From Neurospora tetrasperma FGSC 2508 (Eukaryota > Ascomycota > Sordariomycetes > Sordariales > Sordariaceae), in NCBI RefSeq assembly GCF_000213175.1, contig NW_009799179.1, positions 2,899,215-2,963,214 on the forward strand: a stretch of DNA of 64,000 nucleotides, written 5' to 3'. Below the pieces are notes generated by a model. It was given only the letters and a program-made list of their open reading frames with translations, was not told where the DNA came from and ran no database searches. A program made the position numbers and the translations under genes. Shown here in pieces: positions 13,849 through 23,648 of this stretch (position 1 is the stretch's first letter; the number at the start of each line of letters is the position of its first letter).

Positions 13849-14284
13849 GGCCCTGATCGGCATCCTGCACACTCGGGGCGTGCAGAGGGTTTTCAATAAA
13901 TTTTGGACGTTTAGTTACAATGCAAATGGATAACCTCTTCTTTTATCACAGCCGCCTTTCCTTTCTCGTCGACGCCCGGGCCTTTTTTGGTCTCTGTACG
14001 CGTAGTCGCTAAGACCGGATGTATCTTTTTCTCTACCGTATCTACCTATAGGCTAAGCACCAATAGAAATTAGAATTTCGTCTGCACGCGCACCCTTATT
14101 GATGGTTTTTTGGTGTTTTCAACAATAGTCCTCAGACCAGTATTTTTGAGCTCGTGCAGAACACCTCGTGCAGACACCTCGTATAGACAACGATACTTTC
14201 TCCCCGCCCTACCTAGAGCTCTACACTTCTCAAGTACCTAGCACCGTCTGCACGCCCCCAGTGTGCAGGATACCGATCAGGGCC
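13849..14284. mobile_element. Non-autonomous DNA transposon (MITE), Harbinger-like by its ends
   Basis: A 37-bp terminal inverted repeat opens at 13849 (GGCCCTGATCGG...) and closes in reverse complement at 14248-14284, matching at 35 of 37 positions. TAA flanks both ends (13846-13848 and 14285-14287), fitting a 3-bp target-site duplication. The 436-bp interior has no transposase frame. A TAA/TTA target and G-rich start are typical of PIF/Harbinger elements. A TA-target Tc1/mariner MITE is the alternative. It sits in normal-composition DNA and is not visibly RIP-degraded, so it may be a single or recent copy. Confidence 0.75.
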
Positions 14285-15604
14285 TAAGCAGGGAGAGGAC
14301 GTTTGCCCCTGCTCTCTAACTGGGGCACGGGTTGTCGAGATCAGGTGGTTGTTACCGGGAAGGATCAAAGAACTGAAGCGTTCGCAGACGGGATGAGAAC
14401 AAGTTCCCGTCGGCATGGATGCCGCTGGATGGGATGGAAGGGAAGCCCGGGTCCTGCCGATTGTTGAAGACTTCGTTATACACCTCATATGAAGTTAGTG
14501 TAGGGATTCACAGTGCACATCAAGCTGGAGAACAATCGTTTACGCGGGCGCCCAACCCCAAATCGAATTCCTGATGCCAAGCCTGTAGTGCACTGCCTGA
14601 CACAGCCCGCTCCCCGCCTTCCCGTTGGCACTTCTACCTAATTTTTAGGTTTGTTCTTGACCCAGTTTTGGTCCATTTTTCTCCGCATTTTCGGGTCAAA
14701 AAAAAACCCAACGCGATGATGATCATGTCCACCATTTCACCACTCTTAACGAGACATCCCTCGACCTCACCAAATCCGACCCTCCCACACCGGCCCAGCC
14801 TCAAACGCCAAAGTCATCATACCATATCTCGACATGCGCAAGGTATGCAATGAGAGCTGGGGTGTTCATCAAAGTCCGCCACAGAGACGATGACGACCCA
14901 GCCGTCGTCGAAGGGTCTCCCGCCGGTGGATCGCCATCCTTTTTCTCTTTCCGTCAGGCGTCCGCCAACAAGCCGTCTGCCAATTTGTCATTCACATTTC
15001 ACCGCCAGCACCGACTGGATGCAGCAATGCAGGCTGGGTCACAGCAGAAGTGGAAGGACAATACTGTCGTCTTCTGCATTCAAACCTGGGCGAGAACAAC
15101 ATAACTTTCAAGAACCCCTTGCCTTGCTGGGCGGACGGTTCAGTTAGCATGTTGAAGTGTATGCCCGCACTGGGGACACTGCGTCTCTTCGTGTTCCCCT
15201 CGTGCTGGAACCCAATTAGAATGGTGCTGCCTTCGGGCCAAGCCTTTCCATGTCAGCTTTTGGCTCATCCTTTGATGAAACCTTCTTCACTTGTCGTTAC
15301 TCCTTTGGGTAAGGTTGATTTCAGCCCATCAAGGCCACCTCTTTGGTCATGATCATGGTCCGTCTTGGGTCCCGGGTCCAGTATCAACTGCACTCGTTTT
15401 CCAGCCATTGTTCTTACTGGCCCATCCTCTACAAGCATTGGAATCCCGTCAGCTACCATATGATGTAAAAAGCTTTGGGATTGCCTACGTGCAGGTTCTT
15501 GAACCTCTCCCTTTTATCTCTTCTCGTCGTCAACCTCTTCCCGTCCAGTCCCAAGATTTCCTCCCTCTCCCATTCCTGATTCCCATCATACCACTGGACT
15601 CACC
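14285..15604. other. Intergenic region upstream of the Cys-rich membrane protein gene
   Basis: Many short overlapping frames occur on both strands, but none has a recognisable domain or a convincing exon chain. The pyrimidine-rich stretch from 15500 to the start codon is typical of a fungal promoter and 5' leader. I see no gene. Confidence 0.5.
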
Positions 15605-16865
15605 ATGGCAAGCAGTGCAGAGGTCATCTCTCAACTCATCGCATACTGGGGCTTCTCGTGCCCAAAGGATGGAAGCTTCTACATCTGTCCTGAAATGAAG
15701 CACGAGTTTCTCGGTTGCTGCACCGTCGACCCATGCACCGAGGAACGAAATGGTGTCTGCCCGGACGACGAACTCCAAGTTGCATCCTTTTCTTCCGCAA
15801 AATACAAACTTCTTCCGGGTCAATCATGCGACGTCTCAATTCAAGAGGCAGTATTCTACACATGCGCAAATGCTGCGCCTCCATTTATGGGTTGTTGCGC
15901 TGACAATCCCTGTAACGCTGGTTGTCCCAAGGATAAATTAAGACCGACGGTTTTGAACAAGTTCCCGGGTGAGGAATGGAAACGTGACTATATACTCAAC
16001 CCTGCCGGCACCGGCATCAGCTATAACAGCACCAAGACCAAACCCGAGTCCCCCAGCAGCAGCAGCAGCAGTACCGAGCCCAAGCCCGAGCCCCCCAGCA
16101 GCAGCACTAGAGGACTATCCACTGGCGCCATTGCCGGAATCGCTGTCGGGGCTGTTATTGCAGTCCTCATCATTGTTGCTGGGATTCTGTGGAAGTGTGG
16201 ATGGTTCCCAAGGAAGAAGAAGGAAGGGGATGTGCAGGAAGGGGATGTGCCCGGAGCAGCCATGTCTCAAATGGGTCCCATGACTCCCATGGGCCAGCAA
16301 GCATACCTACACCAAGGACATCAAGGATACGGCTACGTCGATGAGAGCGGACGGTCAGTCATGAGCAGCCCAAGCACAGGCTACATGCGAGGTAAGAGCC
16401 AAGATTCTACTATCCTCTGTTCTTCCCCGCCATCGCACTAATCAGACCGGCTAATGCTCAGTCTCCCAAAATGCAGACTCATATGTGAGTGGCCTCACTG
16501 CTACCGGCAGCCAGTATGGCCCTCTCTCTCCCGCCCTTTCCAAGGCAGGTTTCCAGAGCCAACACACGTCACCGAATCTTGGGCACGAAGGCTTTGATCA
16601 AAAGTACGGCTACAATGCTTTCACAGGCTACCAGAACAACGGGTTGGGACTAGATACTGTTTCAGAATTACCCGTCGCCGACCACCATTTTGGCGCGCAG
16701 GAACTACCCGCGGGGAATCATCCCGGATTTGAAATGGACGCCGGCACCGTTCAGCGCCCACAGGAACAAAATCAGCCACAGCAGCATGTGGGCCACCAGG
16801 AGGGCGACCGGCAGGACGTTAACCAGGAGCAAGCTACTTTGCATGGCGATGAGATGAGGAATTGA
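15605..16865 (+). CDS. Cys-rich single-pass membrane protein, unknown function
   Basis: The model is two exons, 15605-16391 and 16477-16865, with a phase-1 GT-AG intron, giving 391 residues. The start has a good CACCATGG context. Residues 16-54 and 72-112 are two copies of a Cys module with the pattern C-x-FYxC-x-FxGCC-x-PC-x-CPxD. A Ser/Pro/Lys-rich stalk (about 140-170) follows, then one transmembrane helix (about 173-196) and a basic stop-transfer stretch (RKKK). The cytoplasmic tail is Gly/Gln/Tyr-rich. No N-terminal signal peptide is evident, so the Cys domain would be exported by the internal helix, or the orientation is reversed. The overall plan recalls fungal wall-sensor-like proteins (Mid2/Wsc), but the Cys module is not WSC. 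I recognise the architecture only as a widespread fungal hypothetical family; function is unknown. Confidence 0.85.
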
Positions 16866-17813
16866 CCAGAAAGAACATTGAAAATTAAAAAGGAAAAATA
16901 GAAAAAGAGGGATGGGCAAATAAGAGGATGGAGAGGGAGCCATTGCCCACAGAAGTAATGATATTATGGAAATTCAAGATACCACGGCGTCATGGCGAAC
17001 AAGGGCATCGGACGTTATATATGCACGCATATTACTCCCCCAAACCGGGGCCTTAATGCAGATATCTATGTTTGTGATATCTGTGAAATACCTCTTTATC
17101 CTTTGGCAATCTGACCGCATATCATTTTACTTCTCCTGCAGCCTGCTTTCAGTTTCTACCATTTACCGTACTGATAAAGCTTCCTTACTGGGCCTTCAAG
17201 GTTTATGCATATTATGGATTGATACCAGACTTGTACCTTATCTACTATTGAAGAGCAGCCGCAAAGAATACACGGCAACGCTTATCTTAAGACCTTCATG
17301 TCCTCTTTCCCCAACACAAGACATTTGACCAATAACCACTTTGCCCGGTGCCCATATTCCCCCGAATATCCCAGTACAACGCCAGCAAGTCACATCACAA
17401 ACACCTTGTCTTTACTACAGTCGCCTGTGGGCACCTTGATGTAAACCTGGATGCAAGTACGATTTTGAATCGCTACTAGGTATGATGCTATATCAAACGA
17501 CCAATCTATTCCAAACATACAAGACCGTGGCCTGATGCTTGCACCAGCACTTCCACCAACGGCCAAGTGAAGAAGTAAAAGAACTATATACAGATATCAG
17601 GGGGCCTTTCGCTCCCAGCCGAGTGTGCTATCACCGACCAAAAGCGCGAATGCCCCAAATTGAAGTTATTCACAAGAATATTAAAATTTCCCTTTCCCCT
17701 TCCTTCTCCTCTTCCAGGTCAAGTCCCACATGCAGCCCATCACCCTCTTCTCAATCCATGCTCCTCACTCCTTCCCCTTCATTCCCCTTCCCTTCTCATA
17801 AGGACGGGGGCCC
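16866..17813. other. Convergent intergenic region
   Basis: This holds the 3' ends of the membrane-protein gene and the AA9 gene, which converge. Short open frames at 16966-17328 and 17539-17832 have no recognisable domain, and the latter is a low-complexity Ser/Pro/Phe-type frame. I see no gene. Confidence 0.55.
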
Positions 17814-19091
17814 TTACAAACACTGCGAGTAATAGTCATTGCCAATTTTGCAGGTCGACCCGCTAGCGCAGCTCGTGCACCCGCTGTATCCAATGCCACC
17901 GCACTGTCCGTACTTGGCCACCGTGCAGCCCGAAGGGCTGGTGGGCTGGCTGCCTGAAGAAGAGGCCGACGAAGTGGTGCTGCTGCTCTTGGTCGTGGCG
18001 ACGACAGTCGAAGTCTTGAGGGTGGTTGCGACAATGGTCGAAGTCGGGAGGGTGGTAGAAGTGGTCGGCTGGGATGGGGGGGTAGTAGAGCCGGAGCCGG
18101 AGCCGGAACCGGAGCCGGAACCGCTGCAGGTGAATACTTCGGGGCCAGGGACGGTGTAGTTGTTGAAGTTTGAGTAGATCTGTTCAGTTTGGGGGGCTCG
18201 GGGTTAGTAGAGGTACTTGGTAAGTACAACTGATAGGCGAGGAGAGGGGTTGAATCGGATCATATGTAGTGGCAGGACAATGGATGGACCCGACTTCAGA
18301 AGGTTTCTAGGCAAGAACCCCACCAGAAGGATAATATAGGCAGGAGCGACCTGGTGATCTGGGCAAAAGTAGGACAGAAAGAACTTACGTTGACAGTGTA
18401 GCCGGGATCGGTCTCCTTGAAGGCTCCAGGGATGGAGACAGTGGCGGGGGAGGCGCTACCACCGCCCGTCACGGAGATGTGAGCGCAGGAGAGATAGAAC
18501 TGGGGAACACCTGCGGGCCAGGGGCTGTTGTTGGAGGACGATTTCGTTAGCTCTGTGTCCATCCTTTCTTGTTCCTCGATCACGTCACGGCACGGCACGG
18601 CACGGCAATGGTTCAACTCACTTGTGGATACCAATCTGCTGAATACGCAAAAGGTAATCACCCGAGGGAATGCACGAAGGGATCGTGAAAGTGTAAGTAT
18701 CCGACAAAGTCCATTCACCACCGGGGAAGGTAGCGCCCCAGTCCTTGATCTTGAACCAACCGCCCGAGCCATCGTAGCTGGAAAGGGAACCGTCGGCCTT
18801 GGAGAGGTAGACGGAAGTGGGACCCTGGTGGTAGACGGCCGTGTCGGTCTTGAAGGTGACCTGGGAGCCGGCGGCAACGGAGAGGGTTTCGACACCCTCA
18901 GCGCTGGCGCCGACGTTGCACACAAGGTCTTTGGAAGTCAAGTCGGTCACGGGCGAGTTGTAGTTGGTGTGCTTGCGGATGTACTTCCAAACCGGGTTGA
19001 CCGAGGTCCCGGCGCCGACTTGCTGGAAGATGTAGTGGGCCGAGGCCTCGCTGGCGGCGAGAGAAAGGGCGGCAGCGACTGAAAGCTTCAT
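17814..19091 (-). CDS. AA9 lytic polysaccharide monooxygenase with C-terminal CBM1
   Basis: This is a secreted copper enzyme that oxidatively cleaves cellulose. The exons (plus coordinates) are 18622-19091, 18389-18524 and 17814-18179, giving 323 residues. A signal peptide (1-18) is cleaved before His19, which would be the N-terminal copper-brace histidine. The second brace histidine is His88 (VYHQGP), and the axial tyrosine is Tyr167 in QFYLSC. The intron 1 junction restores the family motif IGIHNPWPAG, which fixes the splice choice. A (Gly-Ser)n and Thr/Ser-rich linker (about 221-286) leads to a CBM1 (about 287-323; GQCGG core and a Tyr-Tyr pair). Intron 1 carries four copies of CACGG. Upstream on the minus strand are TATATA (19258-19263) and a CCGGGG fitting the CreA site SYGGRG (19247-19252), so carbon repression is plausible. 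Confidence 0.95.
18586..18605. repeat. (CACGG)4 microsatellite in an AA9 intron
   Basis: Four perfect pentanucleotide copies lie inside the first intron of the AA9 gene (18525-18621), away from its splice signals. A length polymorphism here would not change the protein. Confidence 0.9.
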
Positions 19092-20223
19092 GATGGGCTA
19101 TTGGTGTAAAGTGATGTCGGGTGGTACAGAATGGGTTGTTGAAGCTGCGATTTGACCGTGCTAGCAGGAAGATCCGAAGTCTGGTGTCTTGGGGCTGAAG
19201 GCTTGAGGGATGGAGAGGTAAAGGGAACAAGAGCTGGCAGAGTGCGCCCCGGATGGATATATACCACTTGACCCAAAGACCATGTTCCGTCCTTGAACAC
19301 ACCATCTACCATCCGAACTTGAACACATCGATCCCAAACCTGATAATCTGTGATATTGGAGGATGGGAAGCCCCCACCTCGACGGCGACACCATCCCAGA
19401 ATTTGGCACCAACGTTGCATGGCGCGACAAACCGCGGCCCGGTAACCGGATTCACGGTGCCTGGAAGCCGTACTTGGACCTCGGCGAGCAAAGACTTGGT
19501 GTTCTTGTCGAATCCAGTCATGTTCAGTGGAAGTGGTTCCGGTTCCCGTTACGGACATCGACCTCCGCCATTCCCAAAGCGGTTCTAAGTCGTGGTTATG
19601 CGGACCAATGGGCATTCAGGGGGGTAATTAAGGGCCATGCGAACAGCTTCCTTGCACCCCACAACCCGATGACAAACTCGAAGAGCTAAGAGCGTGCTTG
19701 GGCTTAGCGCCGAATTGTTTTGGTGATCAGTGTCACCTTCTTGGCATCTATCATGAGTTTCGGAACGTGGCCCTCCTTGTCTACCTCTACACTAGGGCCT
19801 GGGCGGTGATCGGAACCACGGGACCGCAGTTAGGTCGAAAACTCCACATGTTTCATCAACATCCCTCCCCGGCGGCACAATGTTTCATGAAGGCGACCAA
19901 TGTCCATGCTTGCCGTTGAACTGCCTTTCACTTTGCTGCATCCACAACCTGGGCGATGGTCGGTACATGGTGGTTTGCAATCTAAATCTTCCATGTCAAG
20001 CGATGGCCCTGTCTATGTTGAGGAAGCATTCTTGGGAATTGCGATGGATGAGCCGCTTATGCGTGGGCAAGATTGCGTAAAGGGGTGAAGGGAAGATAGT
20101 CCAATCCGTTGATATGTCGGGAGTTCCCTTGTATTGAGGGTCATTGTCTAGGTACTAGCATCTTGAACACACAATACGTCGTATCTCGTTCTCTGAATTT
20201 CCAGTCAGGACTGCAAAAACTCT
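19092..20223. other. Intergenic region, AA9 promoter and 3' flank of the 6PGDH-like gene
   Basis: The right part is the upstream region of the 6PGDH-like gene's 3' end and the left part is the AA9 promoter. Several overlapping 60-110 codon frames on both strands have no recognisable domain. I see no gene. Confidence 0.5.
19247..19263 (-). promoter_or_regulatory. Candidate CreA site and TATA box of the AA9 gene
   Basis: On the minus strand a CCGGGG (fits SYGGRG) lies just downstream of TATATA, about 160 bp upstream of the AA9 start codon. Both motifs are short and can occur by chance; the position makes them plausible promoter elements. Confidence 0.4.
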
Positions 20224-21805
20224 TTAGTCGTCCGTCTCCAGAATACCTCTTGCGGGCTTCCACTCAAAGTGGTGTTTACCCGTCACCGGCTTACCCGGCT
20301 CAGCAGTTTTTAGGTCGAACATGTGAGCCCCGAAGTAGTCCAACTCGGCCTCCTGGAATTGGGTGGGTATGTAGTTCAGTCGAACCCGAGTACTTGTAGT
20401 ATTCGAGACTGGTGCCCAGCGCTCCAGCATGTAGATCAAACTCGATAGCCTTCAGTACAACCCTCTTGAGCGACGGGTACGTTTTTGCGAGCTCGCCAGC
20501 AATCGTTTGGTGTCCTAGGAGATCATCGTTGTCGTGCTCCCTCGAGCGATACACAGTCTCGAGCAAATCGGCAATTCCGTCGCTTTGAATGATGCATCCA
20601 TTGCGCCAGAGCTGCAGGACATCAGCAAAGTCGAGCTTCCAGTCGTTTTCCTCGTTTGCCTTGGAAAGGACGTGCAGGCCCTGGATGAAGCACATGAGGA
20701 AGGAGGCATAGACGGCGTTGTACAAGTCTTCCAGGAACTTGTCCTTATCGACACCCTCGATTCGAGCCGGCTTCACCCCCTTTCCGTTCAACGCCTTGCT
20801 GACTGTCAGTCTCCTCGCTGCATCTGCTGAAGCTACCCGGAAAAGGTGCGAAACGGCAATGGTTGGATCTGGCACATGGAGTCTGGTACCCTCCTGGACC
20901 GACCACGTTCCCGTCCCCTCGGAGTTGTCTACATCCTGAACGACCTTGTCACGCACGTTGGCCAGCACATAGTTGCCCTTCTCATCCTTGGTCCGGCAGA
21001 TATCGGCACCAATGTCAATCAAGAAGTTGTCCCTCAATGGCCTTTCCTTGTCACCATTCCACTTCTCAAACACGGTGCCGATCTCTTCGTAGTCCATGCC
21101 CAAGCCGATGTTCATGATGGCCCAGGCTTCACAGAGGGCAGTCATCATTCCGTGCTCAATGCCGTTATGGATCATCTTGACGTAGTGCCCGCATCCGCCC
21201 GGTCCAAGCTTGGCCACGCATGGTTGTCCCTTTTTGTCTTTGGACGCGATTTTCTGGAGGAAGGGGAACACTTTGTCGAGGGCCTCCTTGCTGCCACCCG
21301 GGGAGATGGAAGGACCATGGCGAGCAGACTGGTAGCCCCCAGAGACGCCCATTCCAATGTAATGGATTCCCTTTGGCTCAAGGCGGGCCTGTCGTCTCTC
21401 GGTCGCCTTCCAGTGCTCGTTGGAGGCGTCCATGATGATGTCGCCTGGCTTGAGGTAGGGTTCGAGGGCATCGATACTGTCGTCGGCGGGGCCGCCATGG
21501 GGATGCTGAACATGAAGACCTTGGGCTTATCACCGTCCTCTAGAGCCTCGCACAATGACTTGTGGTCGTCGTGGTAGGTGATCTTGTCTTCGTGCTTGCT
21601 TTCCTTGGCGTGGGATTGGAGGGCTTCGATGTTCTTCTTGGAAGGGTCGTAGTAGTGCGTATGAATTCCGTACTCGGCGAACAGAAGAGACATCATGCCG
21701 CCCATGCTGCCGGTTCCAATCATTCCAATCTGAAAACGCCATGATCATCAGCTAAGCCGCATCTGTCGAGTGTCTCGGGAGCATCCGTACTTTTTCAACG
21801 TCCAT
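20224..21805 (-). pseudogene. Divergent 6-phosphogluconate dehydrogenase-like gene with two frame breaks
   Basis: An NADP-type decarboxylating dehydrogenase of the 6PGDH superfamily. Exon 1 (21791-21805, MDVEK) is joined across a 61-nt intron to IGMIGTGSMGG at 21729, the dinucleotide-binding loop. The substrate domain follows, with SGGYQSARHGPS and KMIHNGIEHG, which carries the catalytic Lys and Asn/Glu of the family. The C-terminus reads DYFGAHMFD. The conserved protein is spread over three frames. The run of four G at 21499-21502 (plus strand) is one base short of what the family motif PHGGPADDS needs. Near 20369-20372 there are four extra bases between STEL and PTQFQEAE. No intron explains either. 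Everything else is well conserved, so this is a recent pseudogene, or the assembly has errors; the 4-bp change is less easily a base-calling error. It is not the canonical housekeeping Gnd type. Confidence 0.8.
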
Positions 21806-22276
21806 TTTGGTCCAATGTTGCCGGGGTTAGGGTCTCGCGTGGGGTCTTCTGTACTGCAGTGGTCTTCAGGGATGATTGGTGCTGTTGCAAATGTCTTCAA
21901 CAGAACCAGGAATCGTGTCGGTAAAGTTGTTGGATGAAAGGCTATATGGCTCTTGTCTTATCTTTTGATGTCGTTAATGCAAACGCTCTTCGTTTCAAGT
22001 GAGAACCCTCCATTTTGTAGTTGTGTCTCTGTTGGGAGAAGCGGTTGTTGTCGGTGTTGTGGGGCATCGACAACCTGATATAATGTGGGACGAACCGCCT
22101 GGGGTGACAATCGTTGACATCATCGACAGCCAGCAAGGTGCCCACCGAGCCGTCAAAACAACACAAACAACACCTCAGAAACCACCCCCAACAATAAATC
22201 ACATAAATTCCTACCATACTTTGATTATCAATCTCTGCGTCATTTTCGATCCCAAATTGTCCATACAGCAAGCACA
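21806..22276. promoter_or_regulatory. Shared divergent promoter region
   Basis: These 471 bp separate the start codons of the 6PGDH-like gene (minus) and the TIM-barrel gene (plus), so both must be driven from here. I see no secure factor-binding motif. The arrangement allows co-regulation but does not prove it. Confidence 0.5.
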
Positions 22277-23299
22277 ATGCCGTTCGCTCTCGCCTCCTGC
22301 TCCATCGGCCTTCCCAAACACACGCTCCACCAAAAGATCGAAGCCATCCGTCACGCCGGCTTCGACGGCATCGAGCTCTCCTTCCCCGACCTCCAGTCCT
22401 ACGCCAACCTGCACTTCGGCCGCGACATTGCCGAAGACGACTACGACACCCTCTGCGAAGCCGGGCAAGCAGTTCGAACCCTCGTCGAGCGCCACAACCT
22501 CAAGATCTTCGTCCTACAGCCCTTCTCCAACTTTGAAGGATGGCCCGAGGGCAGCAAGAAGCGTGAGGACGCCTTTGCGCGTGCAAGAGGATGGATAAGA
22601 ATTATGGAAGCAGTGGGGACGGACATGCTCCAGGTTGGCTCGTCCGATTCCGAGGGCATCGCCACCGATCCCGAGCGAGTGGCAGCCGATCTTCGAGAGT
22701 TGGCGGACATGCTGGCCGAGAAGGGGTTCAAGCTTGCGTATGAGAACTGGTGCTGGTCCACGCACGCCCCAAAATGGTCGGATGTTTGGAACATTGTGCA
22801 AAAGGTGGACAGGCCCAACGTCGGACTGTGCCTTGATACGTTCCAGTCCGCTGGAGGGGAGTGGGGAGATCCTACAACTGAGTCTGGCAGGATCGAGACG
22901 CCGGCCATCACGGAGATGGAGTTGTCTGTCAGATACAGAGCTAGCTTAAAGGAGTTGGCCGAGACAGTGCCGGCCGACAAGATCTTCTTCTTCCAGATCA
23001 GCGATGCGTACAAGGTCCAGCCACCGTTGGATGACAAGCCCGATCCGGAGTCGGGATTGCGGCCGAGGGGGCGTTGGAGTCACGACTATCGTCCGCTTCC
23101 CTACGACGGTGGTTACCTCCCCATTGAGCAGTTTGCCAAAGCAGTGTTAGACACGGGCTTCAAGGGATGGTTCAGCGTGGAAGTGTTTGACGGGAAGTTT
23201 GAGGAGAAGTTTGGCCAGGACTTGAACAAGTATGCTCAGAAGGCGATGGATTCCTGCAAGGAGTTACTCTCAAAAGCGAAGGAAAAGGAGACCCAGTGA
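22277..23299 (+). CDS. TIM-barrel sugar phosphate isomerase/epimerase, 3-dehydroshikimate dehydratase-like
   Basis: A single-exon gene of 340 residues in the xylose-isomerase-like TIM-barrel (AP endonuclease 2) superfamily. The barrel starts at once (MPFALASCSIGLP...KIEAIRHAGFDGIELSF). Likely metal ligands are Glu156 (AYENW), Asp187 (LCLDTFQ), Gln240 (FFFQISDA) and Glu302 (FSVEVFDG), the E-D-Q-E set used by 3-dehydroshikimate dehydratases such as QutC/Qa-4. The LCLDTFQ strand is close to that subgroup, so protocatechuate formation from dehydroshikimate is possible. No quinate-cluster neighbours are present, and the partner gene is a 6PGDH-like dehydrogenase, so a sugar-acid isomerisation is an equal alternative. 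No signal peptide; likely cytosolic. Confidence 0.85.
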   Translation: MPFALASCSIGLPKHTLHQKIEAIRHAGFDGIELSFPDLQSYANLHFGRDIAEDDYDTLCEAGQAVRTLVERHNLKIFVLQPFSNFEGWPEGSKKREDAFARARGWIRIMEAVGTDMLQVGSSDSEGIATDPERVAADLRELADMLAEKGFKLAYENWCWSTHAPKWSDVWNIVQKVDRPNVGLCLDTFQSAGGEWGDPTTESGRIETPAITEMELSVRYRASLKELAETVPADKIFFFQISDAYKVQPPLDDKPDPESGLRPRGRWSHDYRPLPYDGGYLPIEQFAKAVLDTGFKGWFSVEVFDGKFEEKFGQDLNKYAQKAMDSCKELLSKAKEKETQ

Positions 23300-23648
23300 A
23301 TGTCATAAAGACAACTACGGCACTTCTTACCTTACAGGACACCCCACGATTAGACACAGCGAATCTTGTTAGCCATTATTCTCTCTCTTTCACTACTTCT
23401 CTTCCTCATTTTGTTCTTTGCTTCTGTTTCCTTGGCCATCTGGGTGATGCAGCGTTGTTAAGGTATCTAACAACAATCAGGCCGCAAAAGCGTGTTGACC
23501 TCGACGATAAGCCGATTGTCAATAGTACGCTAACCCATGCTTCCTTCTTGGGAGATCCGGGATCCTCATGAGGTGAAGCTTCTTCACTACGCTCAGTCTT
23601 TTCCTGGGCCTCTTTCTTAGGAGCCTCGGTGCTGGCAGCGGACTCCTA
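23300..23648. other. Convergent intergenic region
   Basis: This is the shared 3' flank of the TIM-barrel gene and the next minus-strand gene. It shows no coding signal. Confidence 0.55.

Noticed and set aside
14213-14488. 91-codon minus-strand open frame
   Set aside because: It overlaps the right end of the MITE and shows no domain or splice pattern.
18898-19305. Frames on both strands over the AA9 gene
   Set aside because: They are antisense or out-of-frame shadows of the AA9 exons.
20360-20410. Short intron to explain the 3' frame change in the 6PGDH-like gene
   Set aside because: The candidate of about 41 nt would delete conserved residues and does not restore the phase.
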